This document shows positions 22,961-36,168 of a stretch of DNA of 64,000 bases, in pieces. Location of the stretch: positions 16,205,419 to 16,269,418 of the forward strand of contig OZ020486.1 of the NCBI GenBank assembly GCA_963971405.1, written 5' to 3'. Position 1 is the first letter of the stretch; each line of letters opens with the position of its first letter. The stretch comes from Psococerastis gibbosa (Eukaryota > Arthropoda > Insecta > Psocodea > Psocidae). The notes below the pieces were generated by a model. It was not told the origin of the DNA. It did no database searches and worked only from the letters and a program-made list of their open reading frames with translations. The position numbers were made by a program, and so were the translations under genes.

Positions 22961-25340
22961 TTCGCTATTACAGTAGTACAAGTATCTCTGCGCCATCTGC
23001 TAGGTTACCTGCCATAGCCTACAATGCTTACCTGCAACAAGTAAATAAAATAATTTTAAACTATTGTATTGTTCGCCTATTGGCTGTTTGTACATAATAT
23101 CGTATTGTGACGAACTAGTCTATATATCCTATATTTGTTCAGGTCATGTTCATGCTTTTGTAATGTTTGGGCGATTGAATATAAATTCATCGTAAAAATT
23201 GGAAAGGATTAGAAATCCGTCATCATTCTCACTTAGGCCTTATGATATCGTAATATAGAAAAATAACCCCAAGTCATTGCCCGTCTCTTTTTTTCAACGA
23301 ATATTAAGTCATACCATTACCAGCTACCGAGCCAATAACACTTTTAATAACTTTTGGATCGATTTAGTACTTTTACTTTTACACTCTGTAAGTCAATTAT
23401 TAATGTAATTATTCGAATATACAGGCGTGCTAAATTTGTAGCCATAGTGGGCGAGGGGAGGGGAAATGTGAACTGTTAAATATATAATTAGCAATTTTCT
23501 CCATCTTCATGGGTTTTGCAGGGTCTGTGAAAACCAAAATTAGATATAAAAAATAGATAAATAAACAATAAAGTTATAAGATATATACATATTTTTATTT
23601 ATTTTGTCTATTTAATTTTTATTTCTAATTTCTATTTTCACTCAGGTTTCCGGTTTCCTGATTCTTCATACAGGTAGCATCGTGAGTACCCTGTATACCA
23701 TACAAGTACGTGTTTACTAAATCGATTAATACAGATACGTTGTAACTTATAACAATATTTTATTGTAGCCTAATTTGGAAGTTATAGGTAGATTAGAAAG
23801 GTGGTATAACTATGACAAATACAATAGTACAATATATAGACTAATTAACTTATTATTAAATGCACCATACTGTACATTAGATGCCCTTTACGTGGTGTTA
23901 TGTAACGACATAAAAAGTAGTTTCTAACTTGTTGTGAGTGTTAAAATTTCTTGCCGGAGGAGGTCATAAAACAACATAATTACGCACGGTTTTTGCTGTT
24001 TTTGTTGCATTGGTTTATGTTGTATTATAATGTTGCCTCTTTATTTCTGTAGAATTGCTAGGCATTCGCTTCTTCCCATTCAGGTACGACAGCTTCGATA
24101 TAAATCATTTATTTAAACTAAAACAAGCCGGTGGATGATGAGGCTAGTTGTAAATAAAAATTAGCTTAACGTTTCAAATGTATATTAGAGATTCCCTTTG
24201 TAAGGCTCAACTTTTTAAAGAAAACCTTAAAAGGATATATCTAGGTTCTCACGATAATGCTGCTGGCACATTTCGTATCTCTTCTGACCATAGAACTTAA
24301 TTATCGTTTTATAGATTGGCACTTCCGCCCTGTTCCGCCCACTTCAGTGTAACAGACAAATAGACAAGGCCTGGGAATAAGCAGAAGACGATGCTAGGGG
24401 GGAAAAGTCTGATCTGTCGAGTATCAATAATACCCATTATTATATTTGATTGTACTGAAAGCCGCTGACAAGTATGCATTGTTCCCGTATTGACAGAAGT
24501 GTCTTCATCACGCGACCTGTACCTTACCCTGCCTATACAGATATGCCATTGTGTCAATTTCTTAGAAGATTAGTTGCATCTTTTTATTCTAAGGGTAAAA
24601 TAAATATTGTATGCGTTCTTTGTTGTTAACATCGTCTGACGGCATTCTGTCTGCCCTTATATTTAGGCCTACTTGCGGTTCAGTGTGTTTTGGGCAGTAT
24701 ATCCATTGGCATCGTCTCAGTAGTCAGTACACTTGACTTTTTAGTTTTAGACGGTCGTTGGTATAATCTCTTCGCTCCCAATAGCAGTTTGCCGAATTAC
24801 ACATACAACAATCTATAACGCAGCGATTACCCATTACCCCTTACCCACACACCAAAAACGTGTGTACCTTACGGGTACTGCGCTTTTAAAAAAATGACTT
24901 GCAGTAAGTTCCCCATTCCCACCACTTCATTTGCCATAAACTGTCATCACCACACACCAGAAATGGTGTGTAAACAAACGCTCGTTTTATATGAACTAAC
25001 TTAATACCAAAAAGTGAGGATATCTCTCCTTTCCCATGAGTCTTCAATATCAGTTTTACATTCAAAATTTCTTGTGTAATTGGATTTTGTACAAAATACG
25101 GTAGGGATGTTAGGAGAGCAGGTGTGTCCTCTTTAGACTCTTAAGGTGACTACCAATATGTCACTTCACTGCCCCTTATTCCCATTCCTGTATGTTCCGA
25201 GCTTCTGACAATCGAAAGAATATGAGGCACTCGTTAAAAAAAAAACAATGATACGTCTTCTTCTTTCAATGTTATTGACGTTTTTCTCATTGATCTGACC
25301 AAGACAATCGCAGCTCAGATAACGTGCCTCTAAGGCGGAT
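22961..25340. other. Intronic sequence, no gene seen
   Basis: AT-rich with scattered simple sequence. No supported gene or element. Confidence 0.4.
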
Positions 25341-25360
25341 AGCGGGTCACAGATTTACAA

Positions 25361-25592
25361 GTGGAATCAGTAGAGAAAAGACTGGACACCAAGCAGCTGC
25401 AATGGTTCAGCCACGTCCTATGAATAAGGGAAGAAAGGATCACCCGAAAGCAGACCGAGGACCGGATTCGAACAACGAAAAGGAGTAAAATTATTACAAT
25501 CGACCGGGTGGAGTACTTGTACGAGGCCACCCATCCACGCTGCTCATCCTGGTACTACAATGGAAGCAGAAAAAGAAGCAGTAGAAGACTTA
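25361..25592 (+). pseudogene. LINE remnant, C-terminal tail
   Basis: The frame reads VEKRLDTKQLQWFSHVL, a stop, then REERITRKQTE. This matches the conserved R..WFGHV.R region of RTE/Jockey-like reverse-transcriptase tails. Too decayed for family assignment. Confidence 0.55.
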
Positions 25593-25599
25593 AGCTTAA

Positions 25600-27839
25600 A
25601 TATATTTTGATCGAGATTCCATCACAATTCACAATCACTACTACCAAGCCTGTTGTCGGTGTTTGTTTAATTAAGAAATCTGGAGCTGAGAGGCTCGTTC
25701 AGATTTCAGTTTTCTTTTTCTAGTGCGTTGCATCGTCAGGTGTCCAGCATTTAACTTGCAACACTGCAATAGCCCATAGTGTTGCATGCGTGACCGATCA
25801 CAGTATACGAAGTGTGAATGACAGACCACGAATTGTGCATCAGGATATGAAAGTACAATCAGCAGTAGCCCAACTGACCTCTTTCGTAACTTTTGTGACA
25901 ACCTTCTGGGAAAGTGGTGAACCTCTGATACGGGGGCATGCACCTTGCGGGACATGGCCATGGTCTGATGACCTCTCAAGTACACTGCTAATACGCTGAC
26001 GAAAAGAAAGTGGTTTCGATACACGGCTTATGTAAAGGGGTTCAATTTTTGGTGACCGCAATAAGTAGTGATCAGCGTCAAGACGTTACGTCTGCGGTGG
26101 GCACCTTCGTGACACTCAAACCACTGGTGGACCTGTCACATCTTGTATTTGGATGGGACTTTCTCAAACGATACAAAGACTGCATAGAAGTAGTTATAAT
26201 TTGCAAGAAGAGGTAATCGAGCAAGCTGTGAAGGGAAATGCCGTTTGCCGTGAAATAGGCAAACATCTTTGATGCAGTTGCTGCAACATACAGTACTGTA
26301 TGTATTGTAGATCAAGCGTGAAATTTCAAAGTTTTATTTATTTATATCCTGGATGGTGCGAGAGCCGGTGAGTGCGATTTGACCAAAAAAAGTAGATGTT
26401 GGCCAACCCTGGATCACTCAAAAATTAGTTGGTGTATATTTTCTATCCAAGTAGTAGAAGACTTCTGGTAGAATATTTTTTTTTAATTTTTGAAATCTTA
26501 GTAAAAGAATTGTTTTGTTTTGGTGCAGCAATTTTTCCGTTGCACTGATCAGGGGTCAGGGGACCGAATTATCAAATTAATTCGTGGAGAAATTACAACA
26601 CCCAAAATTAAATATGCAATTTAATATGATGTACCATGTACTACTTGAATGGGTAGACCTTATCGTTCTAACGTAAGTATTAAACACAAAAACTGATTTT
26701 GGTGTGTTCCAGGGGTGGCAATTATCTGCGGTTAGCTTCCGCGATCCTAATTGGCCATCTATTGTATAACTTTATGACATTATTTAGTATTCCACCTCAT
26801 CTTATCGCCATGCAGTTGCTATAAATTTATGCAACCACCATCAAACGTTTATAAAGAGCCTATTGATAATTTTACTGTCTACTGCAATAATGGTGTTACG
26901 ATGCTGCATAGCCCACTACTGCTATGTACTGTTGGTACAGAAATAGTGATTAATTAGCATTAGATAATAATGTGTGCTGACCTAATTTACGTGCTCCACC
27001 TTTTATGCAAAATAGTTTTGTTCTATCCAAACCTGCCCCACGAAAAATAAACCACCTAACCGGATGCTTCTTTGAACAATTGTGGGAATCTAGTTGTTAC
27101 CACCGAGTTATATACGTTCGTTATCGAGCTTGTCGGCCTTACAGACCCAGTGATCACTTTTAAAAGATCTTCGTTGACTTCTCCATGGCTGGAGAAACTT
27201 AGGATATATATATTGCCTGGAGCAGACAATAGGGATATCATCGTATATTAGGACCGAATAACGAATTGCATTGCGCAATTCTATTGATAGCAATACTATA
27301 CGTGAGGCTAATTTCGGGTATCGTTACGGTATTGTCTTGCTTGTTTCATGTCCAAATTAAGGTGTTGGAAATATTTTTTTATAATGCATCAAAAGCGTGT
27401 CCGAGCTTGTCCGTGACGTCCTCAAAGCTATTATTAAGGAATACTTATCGAATCTGTTGTTCGGGGCACTGTTATTATTTAATAATGCGTACTATGAATT
27501 TAATGATACTGGATGACACAAGGGGGGTCTTTCAGGTTAGGGTGCTAAAACCATCTATGGTAGAGGCGGGTCCCACGATCATGTATCGAACTGGAATACT
27601 GCCGTCAGCAGGACGCCGTATTAGAAAACCTAGTACATATCCAGAGGTGTTATTTTATTCTGCAACGAGTTTCTCTATTCCAAAGTATTGCAATTTATGG
27701 AAGTAACATTGTAATTTCTCAATAAACTGACTAAAGTGAGATAGGTGGCTGAATCGGTCCTTAAGGTCTAGGGGTGTTTTCTTGCTAATACAGCACTCAT
27801 TAGGTTTAATCGGGTCTAAGTAGATTGTTTCCCATGTAC
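25600..27839. other. Intronic sequence, no gene seen
   Basis: Several short ORFs (up to 146 codons at 27266-27706) are open by chance. None has a domain, a splice context or biased composition. Confidence 0.4.
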
Positions 27840-27847
27840 GACGAATG

Positions 27848-28094
27848 CAGGGGCGGATTTGGCTTTGTGCGGATATAGGCACTGCCCTTGTCGCGGTCAT
27901 TAATAATTAATGTATGTATAGGTGTTCACTAATGAAACCACTATTTTTTATTTAAAAAATAAGTGCGCGCCTAAATTTGATAAATTATTCCATAATATGA
28001 TAATTATTAAATAATATGAACACGTAAATCGTTAACGTACGCGCGCGCGGATATAGGCATTTGCCTCACTTGCCTATTGGTAAATCCGCCACTG
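27848..28094. mobile_element. hAT-like MITE, 247 bp, perfect 8-bp target duplication
   Basis: The ends CAGGGGCGGATTT and AAATCCGCCACTG are inverted with one mismatch. GACGAATG flanks both sides (27840-27847 and 28095-28102). The interior repeats GCGGATATAGGCA near both ends, partly tandem rather than inverted, and has no coding capacity. Eight-base duplications and CAG...CTG ends are hAT features. Confidence 0.85.
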
Positions 28095-28404
28095 GACGAA
28101 TGAATAAATATGTATATTTTTTTAAATCGGAAATTCCCGTTATTTTTTGAACACACCTCGTAGCCTATTGGAAGAACATCTGCTGTCTTAAGGCAGATAT
28201 AAAAAAAAAATATTTGATAAGGAAATGGCGACCGAGTCTGTTTGGGGAATTAATTAATTCCTCGTTCTGCAGGCACAGCGATAGGAAAACGGTGAGATGA
28301 AATTCATAAAAAATACAAGCTCTCACGTGAAATATTATTTCTCTTAAAATACATCATATAATGCTATATTTATTATTATATTTTTTACAACCGCTGTAAT
28401 TCAG

Positions 28405-29417
28405 TCGGGCGAATAGTCAGCGTTTTAAGAAAGCTTCTATTGTTCGTGATTTTTTAATTTGATCTCTTTCACTCCTTGAAGCTGACTGAAAATCAGGACA
28501 TCTATGTCGGCAGTAAGCTCTTCAACATGCTACCTACCTCATAATTTGAAAACTGCTTCATGTTCCAAACTCCTTCGCAAAAATCTAAAAATGCTCTTAA
28601 CGGGAAACGCTTTTTATTCGGTCAATGAATTTGTTAACTTTATAACACCGGCTTCATAGTATACAATGTTACCTCATTATTGATTTCCAATTTATACGTA
28701 GTATAAGGAAAGCCTTGTGATGGTCGAAATTTTCGATTCCGAGATTTCAACGGATTTACACGTTTTGAGTACCCAGGAACTTTTTACGAAATGTCTGTCT
28801 GTCTGTCTGTCTGTATGTATGTCTGTCTGTCTGTTCATCGATTTCCGGGCAAACTACTCGGTGGATTTGGGTGAAATCTGGCATTTAGGTTCACAAAAAT
28901 CATACCTCGGAATCGGGCGAATAGTCAGCGTTTTAAGAAAGCTTCTATTGTTCGTGATTTTTTAATTTGATCTCTTTCACTCCTTGAAGCTGACTGAAAA
29001 TCAGGACATCTATGTCGGCAGTAAGCTCTTCAACATGCTACCTACCTCATAATTTGAAAACTGCTTCATGTTCCAAACTCCTTCGCAAAAATCTAAAAAT
29101 GCTCCTAACGGGAAACGCTTTTTATTCGGTCAATGAATTTGTTAACTTTATAACACCGGCTTCATAGTATACAATGTTACCTCATTATTGATTTCCAATT
29201 TATACGTAGTATAAGGAAAGCCTTGTGATGGTCGAAATTGTCGATTCCGAGATTTCAACGGATTTACACGTTTTGAGTACCCAGGAACTTTTTACGAAAT
29301 GTCTGTCTGTCTGTCTGTATGTATGTCTGTCTGTCTGTTCATCGATTTCCGGGCAAACTACTCGGTGGATTTGGGTGAAACCTGGCATTTAGGTTCACAA
29401 AAATCATACCTCGGAAT
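28405..29417. repeat. Tandem duplication, two units of about 508 and 504 bp
   Basis: 28405-28913 is repeated almost exactly at 28913-29417. The four-base difference is one CTGT microsatellite unit. Each unit contains the beginning of a CTGT/CAGA family element, starting near 28687 and 29191. The second unit continues into the rest of that element. Confidence 0.9.
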
Positions 29418-30080
29418 TATTTTTTTTTATTTTGGGCCAACTCAATTTGGGGGGTATTATTCTCAAAAAAATCCAAAAAAAAAAACTAAAAAAAATTATT
29501 TCCCAGAAACGGCTTCAACGATTTCTTTTAAATTCACATATATTCTAGTATACTGTATATTAATGTTGATAAAATGCGGGGGTCGCTTGCCCCTTGATAG
29601 TTTGCTTCTGGGGGTAAAAAAATAAAAATAACTTAATTTTAATGAAAAATAACTAAAAAATAATTTTTCTGCGAAACCTCTCTATCGATGATTTCTACCT
29701 TCAGGCATGTTTTAGGTGTTAAATTGAGTTACGAAACCGGACAGTTTGCTTTCCCAAAAAACTATTGGGTTTTGTGCAAAAAATTTTTTTTGAAAAAATG
29801 AAAGCAAATTCACGCTCATATGCATTGCGTGCCCTGCCATTATTGCTGTGTGGTAATGTGTTGGTCTGTCCTATCTAGAATTTACGTCACCCCCCCCCCC
29901 CCCCCCCCGTGATATCCGAAATTTAACCATAGGAAAATTATTTACCATGAAATTAATCATTTTCTCTCCCTACTAATTGATAAATTGGAAAGCATGTTCG
30001 AGTAAACTCGGACCTGTTCTTTATGTATGTAACGATTTCTATGTATTCTTCGAATACCTTGTGAAATAAATATTATCTTA
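29191..30080 (+). repeat. CTGT/CAGA repeat family, plus-strand copy
   Basis: It begins TTTCCAATTTATACGTAGTA, contains a CTGT microsatellite near 29299-29338, the ATCGATTTCCGGGCAAACTA block and a 19-C run at 29890-29908, and ends GTAAACTCGGACCTGTTCTT. It is followed by a TATCT-type simple tail near 30060. Frames across it (for example IDFRANYSVDLGE) recur only because the repeat does. Confidence 0.75.
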
Positions 30081-30546
30081 TCTTATCTCATGTCAATATT
30101 ATCATTGCGACTGCAGAAGGAAGATGTAGGCCTAATTAATTTCGTGAAATTAGACTAGGTCGACTTTTGTTTACAAAATATTTATAAACGTCTGCTTAAA
30201 AAAAATATTGGTCTTTCATCTATGCAGGTCCTAATGAACACTTTCTTAAACCTTGACGTTAGGTTGTTATAATGAAGTGATGGGCTTCAGTGCAAAATAA
30301 GACAATTTGTGGTTTGGTTCATCAATTCATTTAAGACCATAATATGAGGCCTTGTCTTGAGAGATCATGACATACATTCTAAAAATAATTGGCTGCGATT
30401 TTAAGGGAAAATTTTGCTTTCGATTAATAGTAGGCTAGTTGTATTCACTATTCAGTCTTGTACGGCAGCATGTATGGATGTATAATGCGTGCAGAAGTTT
30501 AAACGAATAATATTAATTTGTGCTCTTGTTGCGTTGTTGCTTGCAT

Positions 30547-31297
30547 ATTTATACGTAGTAAAAGGAATGCCTTGTGATGATAGAAATTGTAAATTTCGAT
30601 ATTTCAGTGTATTTACACATTTTGAAGACCCAGGTGGTTTTAACAAAATGTCTGTCTGTCTGTTCTTCAATTTGTGGGCAAACTACTTGGTGGATTTTGG
30701 TTAAATTTGGCATGTAACTTAGGTACTAGGTTCACAAAAATCATATCATATCTCGGGATAATTTTTTATTTTGGGCTAACTCAATTTTGGGGTTTGAACC
30801 TCCAAAAACTCCAAAAGAAACTGTTAAATTTTTTTAATGTACACGGAAGTATATTTAGTCGTTATTAATGTAAACAAAGCCCAATAGGTCGCTTGCCCCT
30901 GGATAGTTTGGTTCTGGGTAAATAAAAAATAATCAATTTCATGAAAAATGACTAAAAAAAACATTTTTCTGTGGAATTGATCCATCAATACTTTCTAAGT
31001 TCAGGTTGAATAGATTGAAAGACCCGAACAGGTTTTGAATTATAATTATATTTTGAATAACTAATGGGTAATTCATTGATACCGTGCCATTATTACCGTG
31101 CTGAATTACATTGGTCTGCCCGTTCTAGACTATGTAATCGTCCCATCGATCAATTCAGTACTTTGGGATAGGGAAAGTCGAGGCCGAAATTTAACCCTAG
31201 GACAATTATTTACCATGAAACTACTCAAATAATCGATCTCGGTACTAATTGCTGAACTGGAAAGCATGTACGGGTTCACTCGTACCTGTTCTTTTTT
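30547..31297 (+). repeat. CTGT/CAGA repeat family, diverged plus-strand copy
   Basis: It starts TATTTATACGTAGTA, has a short CTGT run near 30650, and ends GGTTCACTCGTACCTGTTC with a T-run tail. It lacks the long microsatellite. Confidence 0.7.
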
Positions 31298-31328
31298 TTT
31301 CTTGTTGCGTGTCCTACAGTAGCCTATA

Positions 31329-31457
31329 GCATAGAGGATGTCATGAAGGACCTAGGATGAGACACCTATAAAGGACTAAAGAGGACCCCGCAAAACAGAC
31401 AAGAGTGGAGGAGAAAAATACAACATTAGCTGCAAACCAATCCATAGATTGAAACTC
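31329..31457 (+). pseudogene. LINE 3'-end fragment
   Basis: It matches the last 120 bases or so of the LINE remnant at 22483-22960: GAGGATGTCATGAAGGACCT to CCAATCCATAGATTG. Confidence 0.65.
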
Positions 31458-31814
31458 GAATAGTGTTGAGTTGTAATGAGACTTCCAACTTCCGCTATAC
31501 ATAAGTACTGTGTGATCTGAATGCATCGTTTGTATAGTGGCAGTGTAGGCAGCATTATCGTTTGCTTTTCTGGTAATAAGCTTGTTCAGCTTATCGTAAC
31601 TTTCGGAACTTGGTAGACATGCATAAGTAAGTTACACAATAGGGTATATAGGCCTACTGTGCATGGATATTATTGTTCAAATATTAGCGATGCTCTTTAA
31701 CATAACCACCAGACCTATCTCAAATATTTAAAGAAATCTTTCTTTTCCATATACATTCAGTACCTCATAAGGACGTTTCTTTTCAATCCATAGCTAGTAA
31801 AAGTAAAGTAAATT

Positions 31815-32056
31815 CGTGTCGGGGTGGTACTACCCGTGGTACAGGAGTTTTCAGGTTGCATCAACAGCCTCCTGTTTAACCTATCGACAGTCAGGGAAGA
31901 CTGCCGGGACCGCCGGCTTTACATGCCCTCCGAAGCATGGTAGTCAGAAGATAAATAATTGTACCACTAGAAAATTTTGGCATTCGGGTGGGACTCGAAC
32001 CAGTCACCTTCTGGATGATAGTCCGAGTCGTTACCTCTACGCCATTCTGACTACTC
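31815..32056 (-). mobile_element. tRNA-derived SINE, variant family
   Basis: On the minus strand it starts with an A-box-like TGGCGTAGAGG and a perfect B box, GGTTCGAGTCC (near 31990-32050). The block GCTTCGGAGGGCATGTAAAGC follows, shared with the main SINE family. After that it diverges (CTGTACCACGGGTAGTACC). Confidence 0.7.
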
Positions 32057-32105
32057 CATAGCTATTTACTGTGTATTGTTTCTCTCAATGGCCCAGATTG
32101 TTCCC

Positions 32106-32488
32106 GCAACCCGATCATAGCGATTTGGGATTATTATAATGCCGGGGCTTATTTTTTTTTTTAATGCCACAGTAGTAAGGTGTCACGTGACTGTGTTAAA
32201 ATCTGCGCGGGAAATTCAAATTAATAAATTATTAGAATACAAGCGAATGGTTGCATTGTTTAATAATTGAAGGAAATACTAATAAACATTGAAGTTTACA
32301 GGTAGAATTTTTAAATATTATAAGAATTTTAACTAATGTGTCTGCATCTTAGGGAGAAAAAACTGAAAACTCACCAAAAATGTATAATATTATCAATTTT
32401 TATTTCCCGCGCATTTGAACTCATTTTTTTAAAACAATTGAATAAACCCCGGTATTATAATAATCCCAAATCGCCATGATCGGGCTGC
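32106..32488. mobile_element. Foldback element, 383 bp
   Basis: The arms 32106-32152 and 32440-32488 are inverted (GATCATRGCGATTTGGGATT and so on, reading to CCGGGGYTTATT). A second inverted block, GCGCGGGAAAT, lies inside, so the arms run for about 130 bp with interruptions. No target duplication was identified. Confidence 0.7.
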
Positions 32489-33457
32489 AGTTGCTATATA
32501 GAGAACTGAACTGCAAAACGGTATGGGGAGATTACGACGCAAGTCCCCTTCACAGGGTGCACTTAGTGTGGCCCTTGGACATCTATGAATTGTATTGCGT
32601 TTTTTCTTGATTAATAAATAAATAATAATAATAATAAATAAAACAAATACATTTTATTGAATTCTATTTCTTCCATGTGGAGTCAACGTGGCAAATTTCC
32701 AAAAATAGAAATCCTACCTCAAAGGTCTACAGTGAACCTGTTGTGCACTGTCTATTAAAAATGAATGTCATCCCGGAATATCATAAATCTAAACTATCAC
32801 CAGCCAGTCCTATGTGAGGTGACTTCTATGATTAGCTCCTCGATGCATTTTGAAACGAGTTTTGCGCCTTTATAACAACATTTCCTATCTAACTGCTTCC
32901 TCATGAACATTAGGGATATCTTCTACCAGCGGCAATCCTATAGCTGCCAAGTAGAAGTGCTTGACATTATAAAGTAATCCTCGCATGCAAATGCTCTTGT
33001 CTACAAAGTTATTTAACCAGTACCGGCCAGTAGTTTTGCACTATCACATACTGTATATGCTTTTCTCATTTTCTCCCGCGATCTTATCTGGCCCTCTGAC
33101 CTCCAGCTGCTGTGTCAACACCGTGCATTGGTGAGATGTGTTGTCCAACCAGTTTCCCCAATAACGATACTGTTAATTATCACAAGTTCTGATATAATGA
33201 TTAATGAACGTGCAGGTGTGGTCGTGACACCGCCCAAAAATTCGGTGTCTTGAATGACACGCTGCAAAAAAGCAGGTAATGCTGGAACTATTGTATTAGG
33301 GGTACCTGCGCCTAAGAGTTCTATTATATCAGTCGGTTGCGGGAGCGGGTCTGGCGAAAAATAAACAAAATAAACTTGTCATTCCGTGTTTACATTGGGC
33401 AAAGAATTTTTTTCTTATAAGCTTTGTAAATCTTATATAATGTAATTGTAGCCGGTC

Positions 33458-33834
33458 AGAGTATCCGCCCGTAGGAAAGTGGCAGCCCGAAATTTATTAC
33501 TATTTATTTTTTATTTAATTAACTAAGCATGTTATTAAAGATTTGCCTCATTAAAGTCATCAAAGACTAGGTAGGTACTTCATGCATCATTTAATAAGGT
33601 ATTTTCAGTTTTCGAAATTGTAATTTTTTAAATAAAATCGATTACACATGAAAAGTTATTGTTTATAAAATATTTGCATGTTTCTGAAAAAAACTACAAT
33701 TTCAAAAATTAAAAATATCTTATAATATGTGCATGACTTTGGTGAGCCAAATCTTTAATAACATGTTTAGTTAATTAAATAAAAAAGAACAAGTATTAAA
33801 TTTCGGGCTGCCAATTTCCTACGGGTACACTCTT
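33458..33834. mobile_element. Long foldback (hairpin) element, copy 1
   Basis: The left half, from CCCGTAGGAAAGTGGCAGCC (33468), is the inverted complement of the right half, ending GGCTGCCAATTTCCTACGGG (33825). Matching runs through TTTATTTAATTAACTAA and TTATTAAAGATTTG. Nearly the whole length folds back. A second copy lies at 46966-47369. Confidence 0.8.
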
Positions 33835-33839
33835 AAGCT

Positions 33840-36160
33840 GTTTGAACGTTGTGTAGGTGGTGATCGGCATTCGCCTGGCTACTTTTCGGGATCGTGGTTG
33901 AGAGAAACTGTGATGGAATCCCAACCGTGGTCCACGATCTTAAAAGAAAGCCAACTGTATAGCTGGCGGTTGTCTTGTTTATCAATACTCCTAAATGTGA
34001 ATTAAGTCATTTATCTCTTTAACATAAACTAGAAGGGCCCGTGGAGGGCCTACGTAATTTATTTATTTATTATAATAACTTGCCTTAAATTATGCTACAA
34101 AATGTTGCTAGTGAATATAGGGATTCGCACAAGAGAAGGCAAAAAATGCATTCTTCCTGTCTTGCCTTGCTTTTTTCGAGAAAATGTCACCCAATTCTTG
34201 CCTTTCAAGATTTTGCAAGTATACTCGTATTTTTTAACTGCTTGCTTGGCGGAGGGACTGATGGCAGGCGAAATAACAAACAATATTGGTAGAGACTTCA
34301 ATAAACCATTAAAAAAATAGTTGTATTTAGAAAGTAGTCCATGAGAATTGTCTTTTCAATTTCAAAGGGGGGGGGGGGGTGCTACATTTTTTTTGAAATT
34401 TAATGTTGCTTTGGAGTTAAATCCTTTGTAGTGCTTTGCAACTGACCCCATGTACCTTCCTTAACTGTGGCCAACTGGCCAAACGGTGTTAGAGACGGCC
34501 ACAAGAATTCTTACTTCTTAAGACTACTACTTAAGATACATTCATTAATTGTTTGTATGCGATTACCATTTTCAAAAGAAATTAAAAAATATACTGTATA
34601 TAAATAAATAATAAATAAAATAAAAATTACATAAATATGACCATATTTATTCTTCTGTGTCATGTGTCTGTGTACATGTACTAATAATTCTTAAAAGATT
34701 TGCAGCCTATCTCCCGGAAGTGAACCATCACAATTGCAGAGAATTGCACTATTCTTATTATACTACGGTATATTAAAAATAATATAATGGGAATGTTTAC
34801 AGTATGTAAATAGTAGCACGTTATTTGGAAAAACATTTACCTACAATTTAAAAGTAATTGGTAGAGAATGGTGGGATTCCTTGATTGCATGCCCATTTAA
34901 ATAACAAATTAGCCTAATCGTGTAAACTATTTTATAGTTTTACTTCTATTCACGATGTTTTAAAGGCGTCTTTAAATGTTAGGTAACTGTGTTTATCAAC
35001 ACGCGCGGGAGCTCGTGTGCCAAGTTCCCCGACTAATTGTAGGCTATATACAGTTTGTACTTATCCCCTTTTTTCTGAAAGACAAAGACCTAAAAGTTTT
35101 GTTTTTTTTTCTGGAATGTTTGCATTGCCGGATTAAATATGAACGGGGCTCTGGGCTAAAATGGACTTGGAGGCCCTCTAATACAAAATTATATTGTCTG
35201 GGGCCACGTACTACCGAATTTTGGTACCAAATTTTAAAAGTTACATTAAGTTTCGAGAAAGATTTATAATCCAATTACGTACATCTTATATATGAGTTAT
35301 TTTTGTAGTTTAATTTTTATTTTCTTCTTTTTGGGTGCCCTTGAATCAAATGCAGCCCACTTGGCCCAATGGGTAATCCGGCACAAAAGGTTTCAATCAA
35401 TGAGGAAAAACTAAAGTGCACTCAGCTTCACAATTTCATGGGAATTGAAATTAAACAATAACATTAACAATATATTGTATAATTAAAAAATAGCTGCATC
35501 AGGCGTAACATAAAAGGATACATTTATTATCAATTATAACAATTATCTATGGGGTGGAGGTAAATAAAGCTAACTTACGAGTTACAACTGAAATTAATTA
35601 AAATACAGGTTAAGGATAAACATTTGTCCAAGTAACTGATTGTTTTCATTGTTACATGCTATACTTGCATGAAAAAACAATTGAAATTCAGCCTATTTAT
35701 TACCTAACAAGGGTCTGCGTTAGTTTTAACTTTGAACTCCGTTGAGTTTAACTTCTAGTCCGTGCTGTTATCGCTGCTGCTGCATCTTGTCACCTCAACC
35801 CATACGCCAAGAACCCAAAATGTGGGTAAAGTCAGTTAGATTTGCAATGCCGTCTCATAAAATATCTCTCTGTCTGCCTTTTTCTAAATAACTTAGCATA
35901 ACGCACGTAACCGGTGTAAGAGACATTGAGGGGTGATGTATGTTTAGATGCATGGCAGGCAAACGATTTCGCGTTGCCGGCCCATTGTTAAGAGAGCATG
36001 GGAGCTCGCCCAATTCTCACGCACAGCCACACTATTTTCATCTTCACGCGGTGAAAATCGCTAATTGCCATGGAGATTTCCATAGAGGAGATTTCTTTAG
36101 CATATGGCTATTATCTTAAATTGATTGAAGAAGCATGGTGAAGTAAGACCTGTTACTTAC
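33840..36160. other. Intronic sequence, no gene seen
   Basis: It includes a 13-G run at 34367-34379. ORFs of up to 97 codons look random. Confidence 0.4.
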
Positions 36161-36168
36161 CTGGTGTA

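Noticed and set aside
25671-27706. ORFs of 117 and 146 codons
   Set aside because: No domain, no splice context, and a random-looking composition.
28700-29625. Cys/Val/Ser-rich ORFs (VCLSVCMSVCL)
   Set aside because: They are translations of a CTGT microsatellite inside a dispersed repeat.
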